46,021 nt of DNA from DASYAN01 sp034431765 (GCA_034431765.1 DAOUDD010000126.1:1-46021), one strand, 5' to 3'; counted from the stretch's first letter, positions 7,701-14,619 are shown. Notes: generated by a model not told the origin, from the letters alone. A program made the numbers and translations.

Positions 7701-7943
7701 TGCTCCGCCCACCTCTTCGAGCTTATTTCTGCGCTCCAGCTCATCACAGATCGTAATAAAATCGGCTGGCTCACGCTGCTCATAAAGCTGAACAATGACC
7801 TCATAGATTGTGCGATGGGCATCACGATAGAAATCCTCGGACAGCAAAAAGTCCGCGACCTGGACTATCGCCTCAGGGTCGATAATGATACTTCCGAGTA
7901 CGCCACACTCGGCCTCAATGTTCTGCGGTAATAATTTCTCCAC
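4797..7943 (-). CDS. dnaB: Replicative DNA helicase DnaB containing two inteins
   Basis: Ring-shaped 5'-3' helicase of the replication fork. The 1048-codon precursor contains inteins at residues 211-634 and 805-983, leaving a 445-residue mature DnaB, the normal length. The N-extein starts MEKLLPQNIEAE and covers the N-terminal domain and linker. Intein 1 splits the Walker A motif between K210 and T635 (RPAVGK/T). Intein 2 lies in the ESG/SIEQD motif. Between the inteins sit SLEMSKEQL, the Walker B region IIVDYLQLM and the ALAQLSRTVE sensor. Splicing is therefore essential for function. The start is GTG, with GGGAG upstream. It is the first gene of the dnaB-dnaD-loader operon; the 8145-8309 DnaA-box cluster lies upstream. 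Confidence 0.95.
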   Translation of the reverse strand: MEKLLPQNIEAECGVLGSIIIDPEAIVQVADFLLSEDFYRDAHRTIYEVIVQLYEQREPADFITICDELERRNKLEEVGGASYITSLINQVPTSGNVEYYGRIVERTAILRRLIHAAGQIAATAYEEGDANVALDTAEKLIFGISQRHARADFSPLRELLSDYMGKLDQLHERRGTIVGVPTGFTDLDRLTGGLQRSDLIILAARPAVGKCLPSWTLIDDPQTGERVTIEECVRRKMPQVHGISNEGAIRTTPISAWIDSGVKLCYRVRTRLGRSVEVTGHHPFLTVKGWIPLSDLHVGNVIAVPTRLACFGTDESLPLNKVRLLAYFIAEGCLTHTLPRFTNTDPVIVADFKQAVAEHFPTCAIKQYGIDYAVAQSAETRKNYGFSGMPKNPVTAWLAELGLMKKHAEHKFFPDCVWRWSKQHLAEFIRALMSCDGSIYAHMPGAPRIEFCVASERLAADLYHALLRFGIVAKFYQKSQRTWRVEITSPEQVKRYQDEIGWIGEKAQRFADYEHHFTKRGSNYGHAPSETWTIIRAKAQEQGVSLARLAYNSGETTKQGKYAVYHAYTNKSISTCRLSAFADVLDSPVLRRIASPDIYWDEIVEIIPIGEHQVYDLTVPDGANFVAQDVFVHNTSLCLSLAHNSSIKHGRSVAIFSLEMSKEQLVQRLLSMDAGIDQQRLRTGWIEDDEWDRIVYSMGTLSEANIWIDDTAGISTMEMRSKARRLQAEHGVDLIIVDYLQLMQSTANGKRNENRVQEVSEISRNLKGLARELDVPVMALAQLSRTVESRQSKVPQLSDLRESGCLTGETPVYLPDKGIYQPIEQLVGQTDFNVLGLNTETWQLEQAKVTNAFATGRKAVYKMTTRSGKTIRATANHKFLTISGWQRLDELTNKTHIALPCRTGDPTPSINHPNSTHLEPFMAREIGARFIAPVVSPVVSSLASSEVYWDTITAIEPDGEEEVYDLTVEKLHNFVAGNIIVHNSIEQDADVVMFIYRDDVYNPDSERKNIADIIVAKHRNGPVGEVSLYFQASQTRFTDLEVSPSAEA
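4995..5531 (-). other. DnaB intein 2 (mini-intein, 179 residues)
   Basis: Begins at Cys805 (CLTGETPVYL, block A) and ends NIIVHN983, followed by extein Ser984. Block B is ATANHKFLT and block F is EEVYDLTV. The insertion site, ESG/SIEQD, is the one used by the well-known Synechocystis DnaB intein. No LAGLIDADG motif is present. In its place, residues about 917-941 are encoded by a dispersed genomic repeat (copy C) and a 12-bp tandem duplication. All splice-junction nucleophiles (Cys1, His-Asn end, Ser+1) are intact, so splicing is expected. Confidence 0.9.
5125..5185. repeat. Dispersed hairpin repeat copy C inside the mini-intein, with a 12-bp tandem duplication
   Basis: GGCGCGATAAAT and ATTTCTCGCGCC form a stem with one mismatch around CTGGCCCCT (about 5147-5179). 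The core GCGATAAATC.GG.CCCTATTTC matches copy A near 36-95. Beside it GACACCACGGGG (5125-5136) is directly repeated as GACACCACGGGC (5137-5148). On the coding strand this reads in frame as part of the intein, giving the VVSPVVS stretch. Confidence 0.7.
6042..7313 (-). other. DnaB intein 1 (full-length, LAGLIDADG endonuclease)
   Basis: 424 residues from Cys211 (CLPSWTLIDD) to VFVHN634, followed by extein Thr635. Block B is VTGHHPFLTV, block F is HQVYDLTVP and block G ends FVHN. Two dodecapeptide-like motifs of a LAGLIDADG homing endonuclease are visible: RLLAYFIAEG (about 323-332) and FIRALMSCDG (about 428-437). The first has Glu where Asp is usual, so nuclease activity is uncertain. The insertion interrupts the P-loop lysine-threonine pair, a position where precise splicing is needed for ATP binding. 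Confidence 0.92.
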
Positions 7944-8144
7944 GTCTTCCGCTCCCGGACTCTGCTATTGCCTGGTACCTTGCTCTCTGTTACATACCTA
8001 CATACACGTACGCATAGAACCTTTTATTTTCACACAAGTGTATGCGGCCAGTTAAAGAGAAGGGATTTGCTCTCCGTCAAATACATGTGCACCAAGTGTA
8101 ACGAATATTGGCTGCGAAATCAAATGGAAGAAATTGCAGAGCTG

Positions 8145-8309
8145 TGTGGATATGTGGATATCTTCCTCATTTTTGGGATGGTATATGAGCGTGTTATGAG
8201 TGTGTAGAGAAGCATTTGTGAATGAAATGTGGATATTTCTGCTACTTTTCCACATGAGAAGAACAGTTATAAACAGTTATCCACAAAGTTATCCACCAAC
8301 TTATCCACC
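8145..8309. promoter_or_regulatory. Cluster of DnaA-box-like 9-mers (candidate origin or DnaA-controlled region)
   Basis: One perfect TTATCCACA (8277-8285) is followed at exact 12-bp steps by TTATCCACC at 8289-8297 and 8301-8309. TTTTCCACA occurs at 8246-8254. In the opposite orientation TGTGGATAT occurs at 8145-8153, 8153-8161 and 8228-8236. That gives seven near-consensus boxes within 165 bp, in an AT-leaning gap between dnaB (minus) and the cyclophilin gene (plus). Boxes of opposite orientation on either side, plus the 12-bp iteron spacing, are origin-like. Autoregulation of the primosome operon by DnaA is the alternative. The rest of the 7944-8602 gap holds the promoter at 8511 and nothing else recognised. 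Confidence 0.65.
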
Positions 8310-8510
8310 AAAATTCGTCTCAAAAACAGAGTTTTGGTCGAGTTTATGCGTTGTCAAGAGGGAATCCTTGGCTAGAAGGATGGAAGAAAAGCTAGCCATA
8401 AAACGAATGAAGGAGTATAGTAAGCCTGACAAATTGATTATGCTGGGATGAGTGCAGGGAAGCGTGAAGTTGAGCGCACTGTTACAATTAAGATAGGATA
8501 GAGCCGGGGC

Positions 8511-8539
8511 TTGACCCAACAATAGAAGAACGGTATTAT
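8511..8539 (+). promoter_or_regulatory. Putative sigma-70 promoter of the cyclophilin gene
   Basis: TTGACC (8511-8516), a 17-bp spacer and TATTAT (8534-8539), about 65 bp before the start at 8603. Confidence 0.6.
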
Positions 8540-8602
8540 AAGCCAAATACATACCTGTGTTCGTGTTGCCGTGTCAAAAGAAGGAGCGATACTAGAGATC
8601 TT

Positions 8603-9535
8603 ATGCCAAAGACGACAAAACGTGAAGAGACAAAGCGTGCGGCGAAGATTGCCCGCGCTCATGCTAATGATTTACCACAGCTAGAGGTGAGGGACGTGCC
8701 ACGCCGTTCAACACCTGGTAACAGGGCTCCGGCGCGCGGCCTGGCACGTTATCCCTGGGCTATTACAATATTTGTACTCGCGCTCGCCCTTGGTACTCTT
8801 GCCTTGTATCTCAATCATATCGGACCATTCGCGCTGCCTCCCACAAAAACGACTGCGAAGCCTAAAGCCAGCACTACTGCTGTAGCCAAACCTACGACAA
8901 CCGCTGCCGCCAGCCCAACAGCTACCAGCGCAGCCGGACAGACGAGCAACAGTGGTGCGTCACCTTGCACCACTAACAGTATTCCAGACCGGATTACAAA
9001 TACTGGAGCCGCGCCAACCTCTGACGAGATTAAGAAGATCAATCACAACTATAGCAATCCTCCGGCGATGTCGATTGATACCAACAAGATTTACTGCGCC
9101 GGTATCAACACCACGCAAGGGTTAGTCATTATCGAGCTTGATCCGAAGAATGCGCCGAAGACAGTGAATAACTTTGTCTACCTGGCACAGCATCAGTTCT
9201 ATGATGGCCTGACCTTCCACCGTGTTGTGTCGGGCTTTGTCGCTCAAGGTGGTGATCCCAAAGGCGATGGAACGGGCGGACCAGGCTACAAGTTCGAGGA
9301 CGAGCCGGTGAAGGGGGAATATACTGAGGGAGCGGTCGCGATGGCAAATTCGGGTCCTAACACAAACGGGAGCCAGTTCTTCATCTGCTTCAACGGGGCC
9401 TCATCGCTGCCCAAGAGCTACAACCTGTTCGGTAAAGTTGTCCAGGGTATGGACGTAGTGAAGAAGTTCCAGGTTGGTGAGCCGCCCGCGAAACCTGACG
9501 TGATGAATCACGTCGTGGTGGTAGCAGCGTCGTAA
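8603..9535 (+). CDS. Membrane-anchored cyclophilin-type peptidyl-prolyl isomerase
   Basis: Catalyses cis-trans isomerisation of prolyl bonds, here probably on proteins outside the membrane. The 310-residue protein has a basic cytoplasmic N-terminus and one transmembrane helix (about 50-72, WAITIFVLALALGTLALYL). A Thr/Ala/Ser/Pro-rich linker (about 80-125) is followed by a cyclophilin domain (about 168-308). Cyclophilin signatures are FYDGLTFHRVVSGFVAQGGD, the GTGGPGY loop, AMANSGPNTNGSQFFI and YNLFGKVVQGMDVV. The catalytic Arg is in FHRV. AAGGAG is 16 nt before the ATG, longer than ideal, but the promoter at 8511 and the frame favour this start. The next gene follows 45 nt downstream. Confidence 0.92.
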   Translation: MPKTTKREETKRAAKIARAHANDLPQLEVRDVPRRSTPGNRAPARGLARYPWAITIFVLALALGTLALYLNHIGPFALPPTKTTAKPKASTTAVAKPTTTAAASPTATSAAGQTSNSGASPCTTNSIPDRITNTGAAPTSDEIKKINHNYSNPPAMSIDTNKIYCAGINTTQGLVIIELDPKNAPKTVNNFVYLAQHQFYDGLTFHRVVSGFVAQGGDPKGDGTGGPGYKFEDEPVKGEYTEGAVAMANSGPNTNGSQFFICFNGASSLPKSYNLFGKVVQGMDVVKKFQVGEPPAKPDVMNHVVVVAAS

Positions 9536-9580
9536 GTTCTCACACTCCTTTTACCTAGAGAGTAAAGCCAGCACACGTGT

Positions 9581-10492
9581 ATGCAACTCTACGCGATCAG
9601 TGATATTCACCTGGGACATCTCAGCAATCGTGAAGCATTAAAAACGCTACAGAAGCATAGCGGTGACTGGCTTATTCTCGCAGGGGACGTTGGCGAAACG
9701 GGCGAACAGTTGCGTTTTGCGCTGGATATTCTGACACAACGCTTCGAGCGCGTCCTCTGGGTCCCTGGCAACCATGATCTGTGGACATTACCCACGCCAC
9801 ATCCGACAGAATTATCGCCGGAAGAGACCGTTGAACGAGAACTACGAGGCGTAGCTAAATATGAGCGGCTGGTGGCTATCTGTCGGGAATACGGGGTAGT
9901 AACGCCAGAAGATCCATACGCCTTGTGGACCGGGGAAGGTGGACCATGCCTGTTAGCTCCACTTTTCTTATTATATGACTACAGTTTTCGTCCACCTGAA
10001 ATTCCCCTTGAACAGGCTGTCACCTGGGCCGAAGAGGAACGGACCGTATGTGTAGACGAATACTTGCTCCACCCCGATCCTTTTGCGTCACGCATCGACT
10101 GGTGCCACGCACGCTGTGCGAGTACGGAGCAGCGCTTACAGCAGGTGGCGAATGTTACTACGCCATTTATCTTCATCAATCATTTTCCCCTACATCCTTC
10201 TATGGCACAATTGCGCCGGATACCCCGCTTCTCCCTATGGTGTGGTACAACCCTTACAACCAATTGGCACACCCGTTTCCCTACAAAAGCTGTCATTTTC
10301 GGTCACGTCCACATTCGCGCCCGTCACTATTTAGATGGAGTGCGCTTTGAGGAGGTCTCACTGGGCTATCCTCAGCAATGGAATGGGCAAAAAGGTATAG
10401 AACATTACCTGCGTCGTATCTTGCCTGCGCCACCTGTACCACAGCAGGTCGAGCAGTATCGAGATCGTTTATATTCAACATATTTGTTCTAA
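9581..10492 (+). CDS. Calcineurin-like metallophosphoesterase
   Basis: A 303-residue, probably cytoplasmic protein with all five metal-binding motifs of the calcineurin-like phosphoesterase fold: SDIHLGH (Asp8, His10), LAGDVGE (Asp36), VPGNHDLW (Asn64, His65), FINHFPLH and FGHVHIRA. These place two metal ions for phosphoester hydrolysis. The substrate cannot be told from sequence. No signal peptide or membrane segment is visible. It lies 45 nt after the membrane cyclophilin and may be co-transcribed; the next gene has its own promoter. The ribosome-binding site is weak. Confidence 0.88.
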   Translation: MQLYAISDIHLGHLSNREALKTLQKHSGDWLILAGDVGETGEQLRFALDILTQRFERVLWVPGNHDLWTLPTPHPTELSPEETVERELRGVAKYERLVAICREYGVVTPEDPYALWTGEGGPCLLAPLFLLYDYSFRPPEIPLEQAVTWAEEERTVCVDEYLLHPDPFASRIDWCHARCASTEQRLQQVANVTTPFIFINHFPLHPSMAQLRRIPRFSLWCGTTLTTNWHTRFPTKAVIFGHVHIRARHYLDGVRFEEVSLGYPQQWNGQKGIEHYLRRILPAPPVPQQVEQYRDRLYSTYLF

Positions 10493-10528
10493 GCTCACAT
10501 ATAAATGACTCTGACCCCTCCTAGCCAT

Positions 10529-10557
10529 TTGGGGGATGTTGGCGCGAGTGGTATAAT
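10529..10557 (+). promoter_or_regulatory. Putative promoter of the cytoplasmic cyclophilin gene
   Basis: TTGGGG (10529-10534), a 17-bp spacer and a perfect TATAAT (10552-10557). The start point would leave a leader of about 90 nt that contains the hairpin at 10617. Confidence 0.6.
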
Positions 10558-10616
10558 CAAGTGCTAGAACTATAAATGATGGTTCGTGCAGAGGTTTTAC
10601 AGATTCTAGAGAAGCG

Positions 10617-10641
10617 GCGACCACAAGGTCGCTTTTGTTTT
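10617..10641 (+). terminator. Terminator-like hairpin in the leader of the cyclophilin gene
   Basis: GCGACC-ACAA-GGTCGC followed at once by TTTTGTTTT has intrinsic-terminator form. It lies downstream of the promoter at 10529 and only 5 nt before the AGGAGG of the next gene, so it would act as an attenuator or as a 5' RNA stabiliser. No alternative antiterminator pairing was worked out. Confidence 0.5.
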
Positions 10642-10656
10642 GAAGAGGAGGTTTTT

Positions 10657-11169
10657 GTGGCAAAACAATATTCGCAAGCGCCAACGATGCAGATTGATCC
10701 TAATAAGAAATATACGGCAGTTTTTCATACGGTGAAGGGCGATATTACGGCAGAACTGTTCGCGGCGCAGGCTCCAGTCACGGTCAATAATTTTGTTTTT
10801 CTGGCACGCGAGGGTTTCTACAACAATACGACCTTCCATCGCGTGATCGGTGGCTTCATGGCACAGGGTGGTGATCCGACAGGAACCGGTACAGGTGGAC
10901 CTGGCTATAAGTTTAACGATGAGCCGGGTGCGTTGCGGCTTCCCCACGATAGCGAGGGTATTTTGTCGATGGCGAATGCTGGCCCCAATACGAATGGTTC
11001 ACAGTTCTTCATCACCTATGGCCCTACGCCGCACCTCAATGGTCGCCATGGTGTCTTTGGTCGTGTGGTGAAGGGGATAGATGTGTTGAAGTCGTTGCGC
11101 GAGCGTGATCCACAGCGAGATCGTCAGTCTGGTGATGCGCTGATCGGGATCGATATTCTCGAAGGCTAG
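10657..11169 (+). CDS. Cytoplasmic cyclophilin-type peptidyl-prolyl isomerase
   Basis: Single-domain cyclophilin of 170 residues. Signatures are GFYNNTTFHRVIGGFMAQGG, GTGTGGPGYKF, SMANAGPNTNGSQFFITY and GRHGVFGRVVKGIDVL, with catalytic Arg in FHRV. It lacks the signal, membrane helix and linker of the paralogue at 8603, so it should act in the cytoplasm on protein folding. The GTG at 10657 is chosen because AGGAGG ends 5 nt before it. An in-frame ATG at 10576 lies upstream of the terminator-like hairpin and has no ribosome-binding site. Confidence 0.93.
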   Translation: MAKQYSQAPTMQIDPNKKYTAVFHTVKGDITAELFAAQAPVTVNNFVFLAREGFYNNTTFHRVIGGFMAQGGDPTGTGTGGPGYKFNDEPGALRLPHDSEGILSMANAGPNTNGSQFFITYGPTPHLNGRHGVFGRVVKGIDVLKSLRERDPQRDRQSGDALIGIDILEG

Positions 11170-11184
11170 CAGGATATAGCATAC

Positions 11185-11213
11185 GTGCAGAGGACAGCCC
11201 TCTGCACACTCCT
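11185..11213 (+). terminator. Hairpin after the cyclophilin gene
   Basis: GTGCAGAGG / CCTCTGCAC (9 bp) with loop ACAGC, 16 nt after the stop codon, followed by ACACTCCTTT. The T-tract is poor, so termination is likely but not certain. Confidence 0.5.
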
Positions 11214-11215
11214 TT

Positions 11216-11267
11216 GGACATAAGTCATCGCGCACTTCTGAACGAAAGTGCACGATGACTTATGTCC
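11216..11267. repeat. Long near-perfect inverted repeat (22-bp arms)
   Basis: The arm at 11216-11237, beginning GGACATAAGTCATCG, pairs with 11246-11267, ending CGATGACTTATGTCC, over 22 positions with one mismatch around an 8-nt loop. It is immediately downstream of the hairpin at 11185. It has no T-tract on either side and is much longer than a terminator needs, so it may be a REP or MITE-like element. The remaining gap to 11426 shows only the ribosome-binding site CAGGAGAG of the next gene. Confidence 0.75.
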
Positions 11268-11426
11268 CCCTTACACCCCACTTCACTCCAACTTTTGTAG
11301 GGGGAAGCACGTAGAAAAATAGGGGAAGCACCTGATGACGAAACCTTTTCCCTGGCAGTAAGATACGATATGCAATCTGCTATGGTCAAATGGACGAGTA
11401 TCGAGTAAGGCAACAGGAGAGATTTC

Positions 11427-11858
11427 ATGTATGACATTGCCCCGGAGGTAGTATCTATCGCGGATGCTTGCCTTGGAGGTTTGCAGGGGCGTTCAGCACT
11501 GCTTATAGGGCCGGCGGAGCAACGTTATCCCTACATTCAATTACTACGGCTCGCACGTATGAAAACCCTTTTTCAAGAGGAGAATGCTGAACGCCTGCCA
11601 CTGTTGCTTCCTTATGTTCAGCTTGTAATCAGTATGCCTGCCCGCGCTCCTCATCGACCTGGAGAAGCACCCCTACCGGAGTTAACGGCAGCGAACATTG
11701 CCAGAGGATGTGCGGGTCGTCGTACGCCGCTACTCATCTTTGATCTTGCTCCAACAGCCTCAGTTGAGGAACTGGCGGGACTGCTCCCTGCTGTCTGTCT
11801 CTATACCCCCGATGACCTCGCACGCATTTTGTGCAAGCTTGCGATGAAAGCCTCCTGA
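11427..11858 (+). CDS. Stand-alone glutamyl-tRNA reductase-like Rossmann domain protein
   Basis: The 143-residue product aligns by eye with only the NADPH-binding domain of glutamyl-tRNA reductase (HemA). LQGRSALLIGP matches the 'L.GK..LVIGAGEM' strand-turn, VQLVISMPARAPH matches the 'ADIVISSTGAPH' segment, and PLLIFDLAP...LPAVCLYTPDDLARIL matches 'PLLLIDIAVPRDID..LPGVYLYDIDDL'. The N-terminal catalytic domain with its Cys and the C-terminal dimer domain are missing, and the GxGxM loop is changed to GPAEQR. It is therefore probably not a reductase. It could be a regulatory or dead paralogue. CAGGAGAG precedes the ATG. It sits upstream of ispH with 247 nt between. Confidence 0.6.
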   Translation: MYDIAPEVVSIADACLGGLQGRSALLIGPAEQRYPYIQLLRLARMKTLFQEENAERLPLLLPYVQLVISMPARAPHRPGEAPLPELTAANIARGCAGRRTPLLIFDLAPTASVEELAGLLPAVCLYTPDDLARILCKLAMKAS

Positions 11859-12105
11859 TTCCGTCACTTCCTCCTAGATCTGTGTCACAAGAGTTTGACA
11901 GGAAGCGAATTTGTGATACACTCGAAGCGCCTGAAGCGTCTCTACTGTAGTTATAAACAAAGGTCCAGGGGCACATCCTCTGGTAAAATGTACACGCTCC
12001 TCGGTCAGGACAAAGCGGATATCCCTAAAATCTCCCTTTCTCCTCGCGTCGTGAGAGTGGCAGAAAATGGGTGCGGAGTGCCCTCTAGTATGCGGAAGAG
12101 CAGCA

Positions 12106-12990
12106 ATGGAAGTTATTAAAATATCGCCGCGTGGTTACTGTTATGGAGTGGTGGACGCATTGACCATCGCACGCAATGCAGCTAAAGACGAAAGCTTGCC
12201 CCGCCCGATCTATATCCTTGGTCAGATTATCCATAACCGTCATGCAATCGACGAACTCACAAAGCAGGGAGTCATCACACTGGATGGAAACAACCGGGCG
12301 GAAATTCTTGAACAGGTACAGAAGGGTACTGTTATTTTTACCGCACACGGTGTTTCGCCTGAAGTGAAGCGCCGGGCGAGCGAGCGCGGCCTGACATGTA
12401 TAGATGCCACCTGCCCTGATGTCACAAAGACGCATGACCTTGTCAAAAGGCTAGTGAGCAAGGGCTACTACGTCCTTTACATTGGCAAGAAAGGCCATCC
12501 TGAGCCAGAGGGAGTCATGGGCGAGATCCCTGGCTCTGTGAGCCTGGTCGAGACCGAAGAAGATGTCGATGCCCTACAGCTTACACCTGAGCAAGAGCAA
12601 CACTTAGCCATCTCTACACAGACCACATTGTCACAATGGGATACAAGACGTGTCATCCAGTATATCAAGCAACGTTATCCTCAAGCTGAAGTGCACATTG
12701 ATATCTGTAATGCAACGCAGACGCGCCAGGAAGCGGTGGCAGAACAGGCAAAGGGAGCAGATCTCACCATCGTAGTCGGTGATCCACGCAGCAATAACAC
12801 CAACCGGCTCGTCCAGGTCTCTCAAGAGTTAGCGGGCGTGCCAGCAGTACGAGTTGAAGACCTTTCACAATTGCAAACAGACTGGCTCAAGGGGAAACGA
12901 CGTGTTGCAGTCACCGCAGGAGCCTCGACACCAAGCCAGTTAACACGTGAAGTCATTCGCTACCTCGAACAGTATGAAGCGGAGGAGTAG
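12106..12990 (+). CDS. ispH: 4-hydroxy-3-methylbut-2-enyl diphosphate reductase
   Basis: The last step of the MEP pathway: reductive dehydroxylation of HMBPP to IPP and DMAPP using a [4Fe-4S] cluster. The 294-residue protein has the three cluster cysteines Cys12 (GYCYGV), Cys103 (DATCPDV) and Cys201 (DICNATQTR), the catalytic Glu133 in GHPEPEG, and the substrate-binding SNNTNRL and TAGASTP motifs. The start MEVIKISPRGYCYGV at 12106 matches family N-termini. An in-frame ATG at 12067 would add 13 unconserved residues. The next gene begins 6 nt after the stop, so the two are probably co-transcribed. Confidence 0.95.
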   Translation: MEVIKISPRGYCYGVVDALTIARNAAKDESLPRPIYILGQIIHNRHAIDELTKQGVITLDGNNRAEILEQVQKGTVIFTAHGVSPEVKRRASERGLTCIDATCPDVTKTHDLVKRLVSKGYYVLYIGKKGHPEPEGVMGEIPGSVSLVETEEDVDALQLTPEQEQHLAISTQTTLSQWDTRRVIQYIKQRYPQAEVHIDICNATQTRQEAVAEQAKGADLTIVVGDPRSNNTNRLVQVSQELAGVPAVRVEDLSQLQTDWLKGKRRVAVTAGASTPSQLTREVIRYLEQYEAEE

Positions 12991-12996
12991 GTAGAT

Positions 12997-14379
12997 ATGC
13001 CTCTACAGGCTATAGCAGCACCGCAGAGCACACGACTGGCGGAGATGATACTGCTGTATGACCTCGCCACATTAATTAATGCGAGTTATCAACAGAATAT
13101 AGAACCGACCCAGGCGGGCCATGTGCCGAAAAGAATTGCGAGTAAACTGCAACCTTTGCTCAAAGGCGCGCCACACATAGGGTATGATAATATTGACCGG
13201 CATCTAGAGCTGCTCTTCACTCTGATGCTGCACATGGACTTGCTTAAACTTTCGTCGAACACATTTATGGACGAAAAAGCACGTTACGTTCCCGGTCCTC
13301 ATTTAGAAGAATGGGCAGAGATGGATACTCTTGAGCAGACTGAAGAGTTGCTGGAGCAATGGACAGAAGATTCACGCTGGTACGACGTAGTAGGGGTGAA
13401 CTATACACCGCCTGCCTGGTTCTGGATCGATCCCCGCGAGGGACGAGCAGCACTTCTGCAAGAGCTCGTCTCGTGTAAGGCTGGTGAATGGTATAGTATT
13501 GATTCGCTGCTGGAATTGATGTGGAACGAACACCTCTTGCTCTTGCGCCCTGACCGCAAATATATCTCGAAAACGCAACAGCGTGACCTCAGGCGCAAGA
13601 AAGAGCAGTGGATGGAGGCTGATGGAGAGATTTATATCGGTATGCTAAGTAGTACGCTGTTCGAGTTGGGAGTAGTGCACCTCGGCTATCAGCAGGAAGA
13701 GCTGGGTACAGGAGAAGAGCAGCCTAATCCTTCAGCCTTCCAACTCACAGAGCTGGGCGTACAGACAGTTACGCGCATGTTTCTTAGAACGCCGAGCAGT
13801 CGAAATTCTGTGCACACAGTAGGATCGAACGGAACGGGAGAAGCGGTACCACTCGTGGAGCGTCAAAGGGGAAAACTGATCGTACAGCCCAGCTTTGAGT
13901 TGCTCGTGCTCGAACCGGATTTTCCTACGCTGTACAGCGTCCTCCCCTTCGTACAGGTTCAGCAGATTGGCACAGCGAGCCGACTAAAAGTAACGCAAAC
14001 CTCACTGCTACGCGGTCTCAAAGCGGGCATGACCATTGCGCAGATTATCCAAACACTGGAGAGAGAGAGCCAGCGAGAGCTGCCGCAAAACGTTGTGTAT
14101 ATGCTACGCGATTGGGCAAAACAGTATAAAGAAGTAAGCGTCTCACAGGTCTTGCTGCTGGAAGTGCCGGATGAAGAGGTAGCAGAACGGCTACGCAAGC
14201 TTGCGGTACTGAAAGACCACGGAGCGCGCCTGATTGCCCCTACTATTCTCGCGATCAACGGTGATACACGCGTGCAAACCGTGAAAAACGCGTTGGAGAA
14301 AGAGGGACTATCGGTCCAGATGCGCGGTTCTTTCATAAGTCAACAGAATCGCTCTGAAGCGGCCTATGGCAGATATTGA
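12997..14379 (+). CDS. Helicase-associated (XPB/Ssl2 N-terminal-like) domain protein
   Basis: A 460-residue protein without ATPase motifs. The segment about 288-400 (GKLIVQPSFELLVLEPDF, LKVTQTSLLRGLKAGMTIAQ, LPQNVVYMLRDWAKQY) matches the accessory domain of XPB/Ssl2-type helicases, called Helicase_C_3. The domain also occurs in stand-alone proteins of Actinobacteria and Chloroflexota. The rest looks all-helical and winged-helix-like. The function is unknown; a DNA-binding or repair role is inferred from the domain only. It starts 6 nt after ispH with GGAGGAG overlapping the ispH end. Confidence 0.7.
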   Translation: MPLQAIAAPQSTRLAEMILLYDLATLINASYQQNIEPTQAGHVPKRIASKLQPLLKGAPHIGYDNIDRHLELLFTLMLHMDLLKLSSNTFMDEKARYVPGPHLEEWAEMDTLEQTEELLEQWTEDSRWYDVVGVNYTPPAWFWIDPREGRAALLQELVSCKAGEWYSIDSLLELMWNEHLLLLRPDRKYISKTQQRDLRRKKEQWMEADGEIYIGMLSSTLFELGVVHLGYQQEELGTGEEQPNPSAFQLTELGVQTVTRMFLRTPSSRNSVHTVGSNGTGEAVPLVERQRGKLIVQPSFELLVLEPDFPTLYSVLPFVQVQQIGTASRLKVTQTSLLRGLKAGMTIAQIIQTLERESQRELPQNVVYMLRDWAKQYKEVSVSQVLLLEVPDEEVAERLRKLAVLKDHGARLIAPTILAINGDTRVQTVKNALEKEGLSVQMRGSFISQQNRSEAAYGRY

Positions 14380-14405
14380 GGAGAGAAACAGCATGCTCCC
14401 CACGC

Positions 14406-14426
14406 GGCCAACGTTCCGGCCTTCTT
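14406..14426. repeat. Short motif shared with the IS605-like remnant
   Basis: The 21-bp motif starting GGCCAACGTTCCGGCC matches 263-283 at 18 of 21 positions in the same orientation. Both read on the minus strand as AAGAAGGCC...GGCC, a small hairpin. It lies in the 240-nt gap before yajQ. It may be a second decayed copy of the same mobile-element end. The gap otherwise shows no gene. Confidence 0.35.
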
Positions 14427-14619
14427 TCAAGAGTCATGCGACTTGTATTAGACAGGAAGTACCGGACACAGCCAGGAGACGCGAGAAGAGCAGTGGAAAC
14501 GGTTAGCAAAATACGTTACAATGCCTGATAAGGTATCACGATAGCGGGAGGCGAAAGATCCTGTCTATCGCTTCAGCTAGCCATTTTGTACTAGCAGCCA
14601 ATACAAAGAGAGGATTTTT

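Noticed and set aside
6936..7931. 331-codon plus-strand open frame opposite dnaB
   Set aside because: Antisense shadow of the dnaB N-extein and intein 1, which explain every codon; no start signal.
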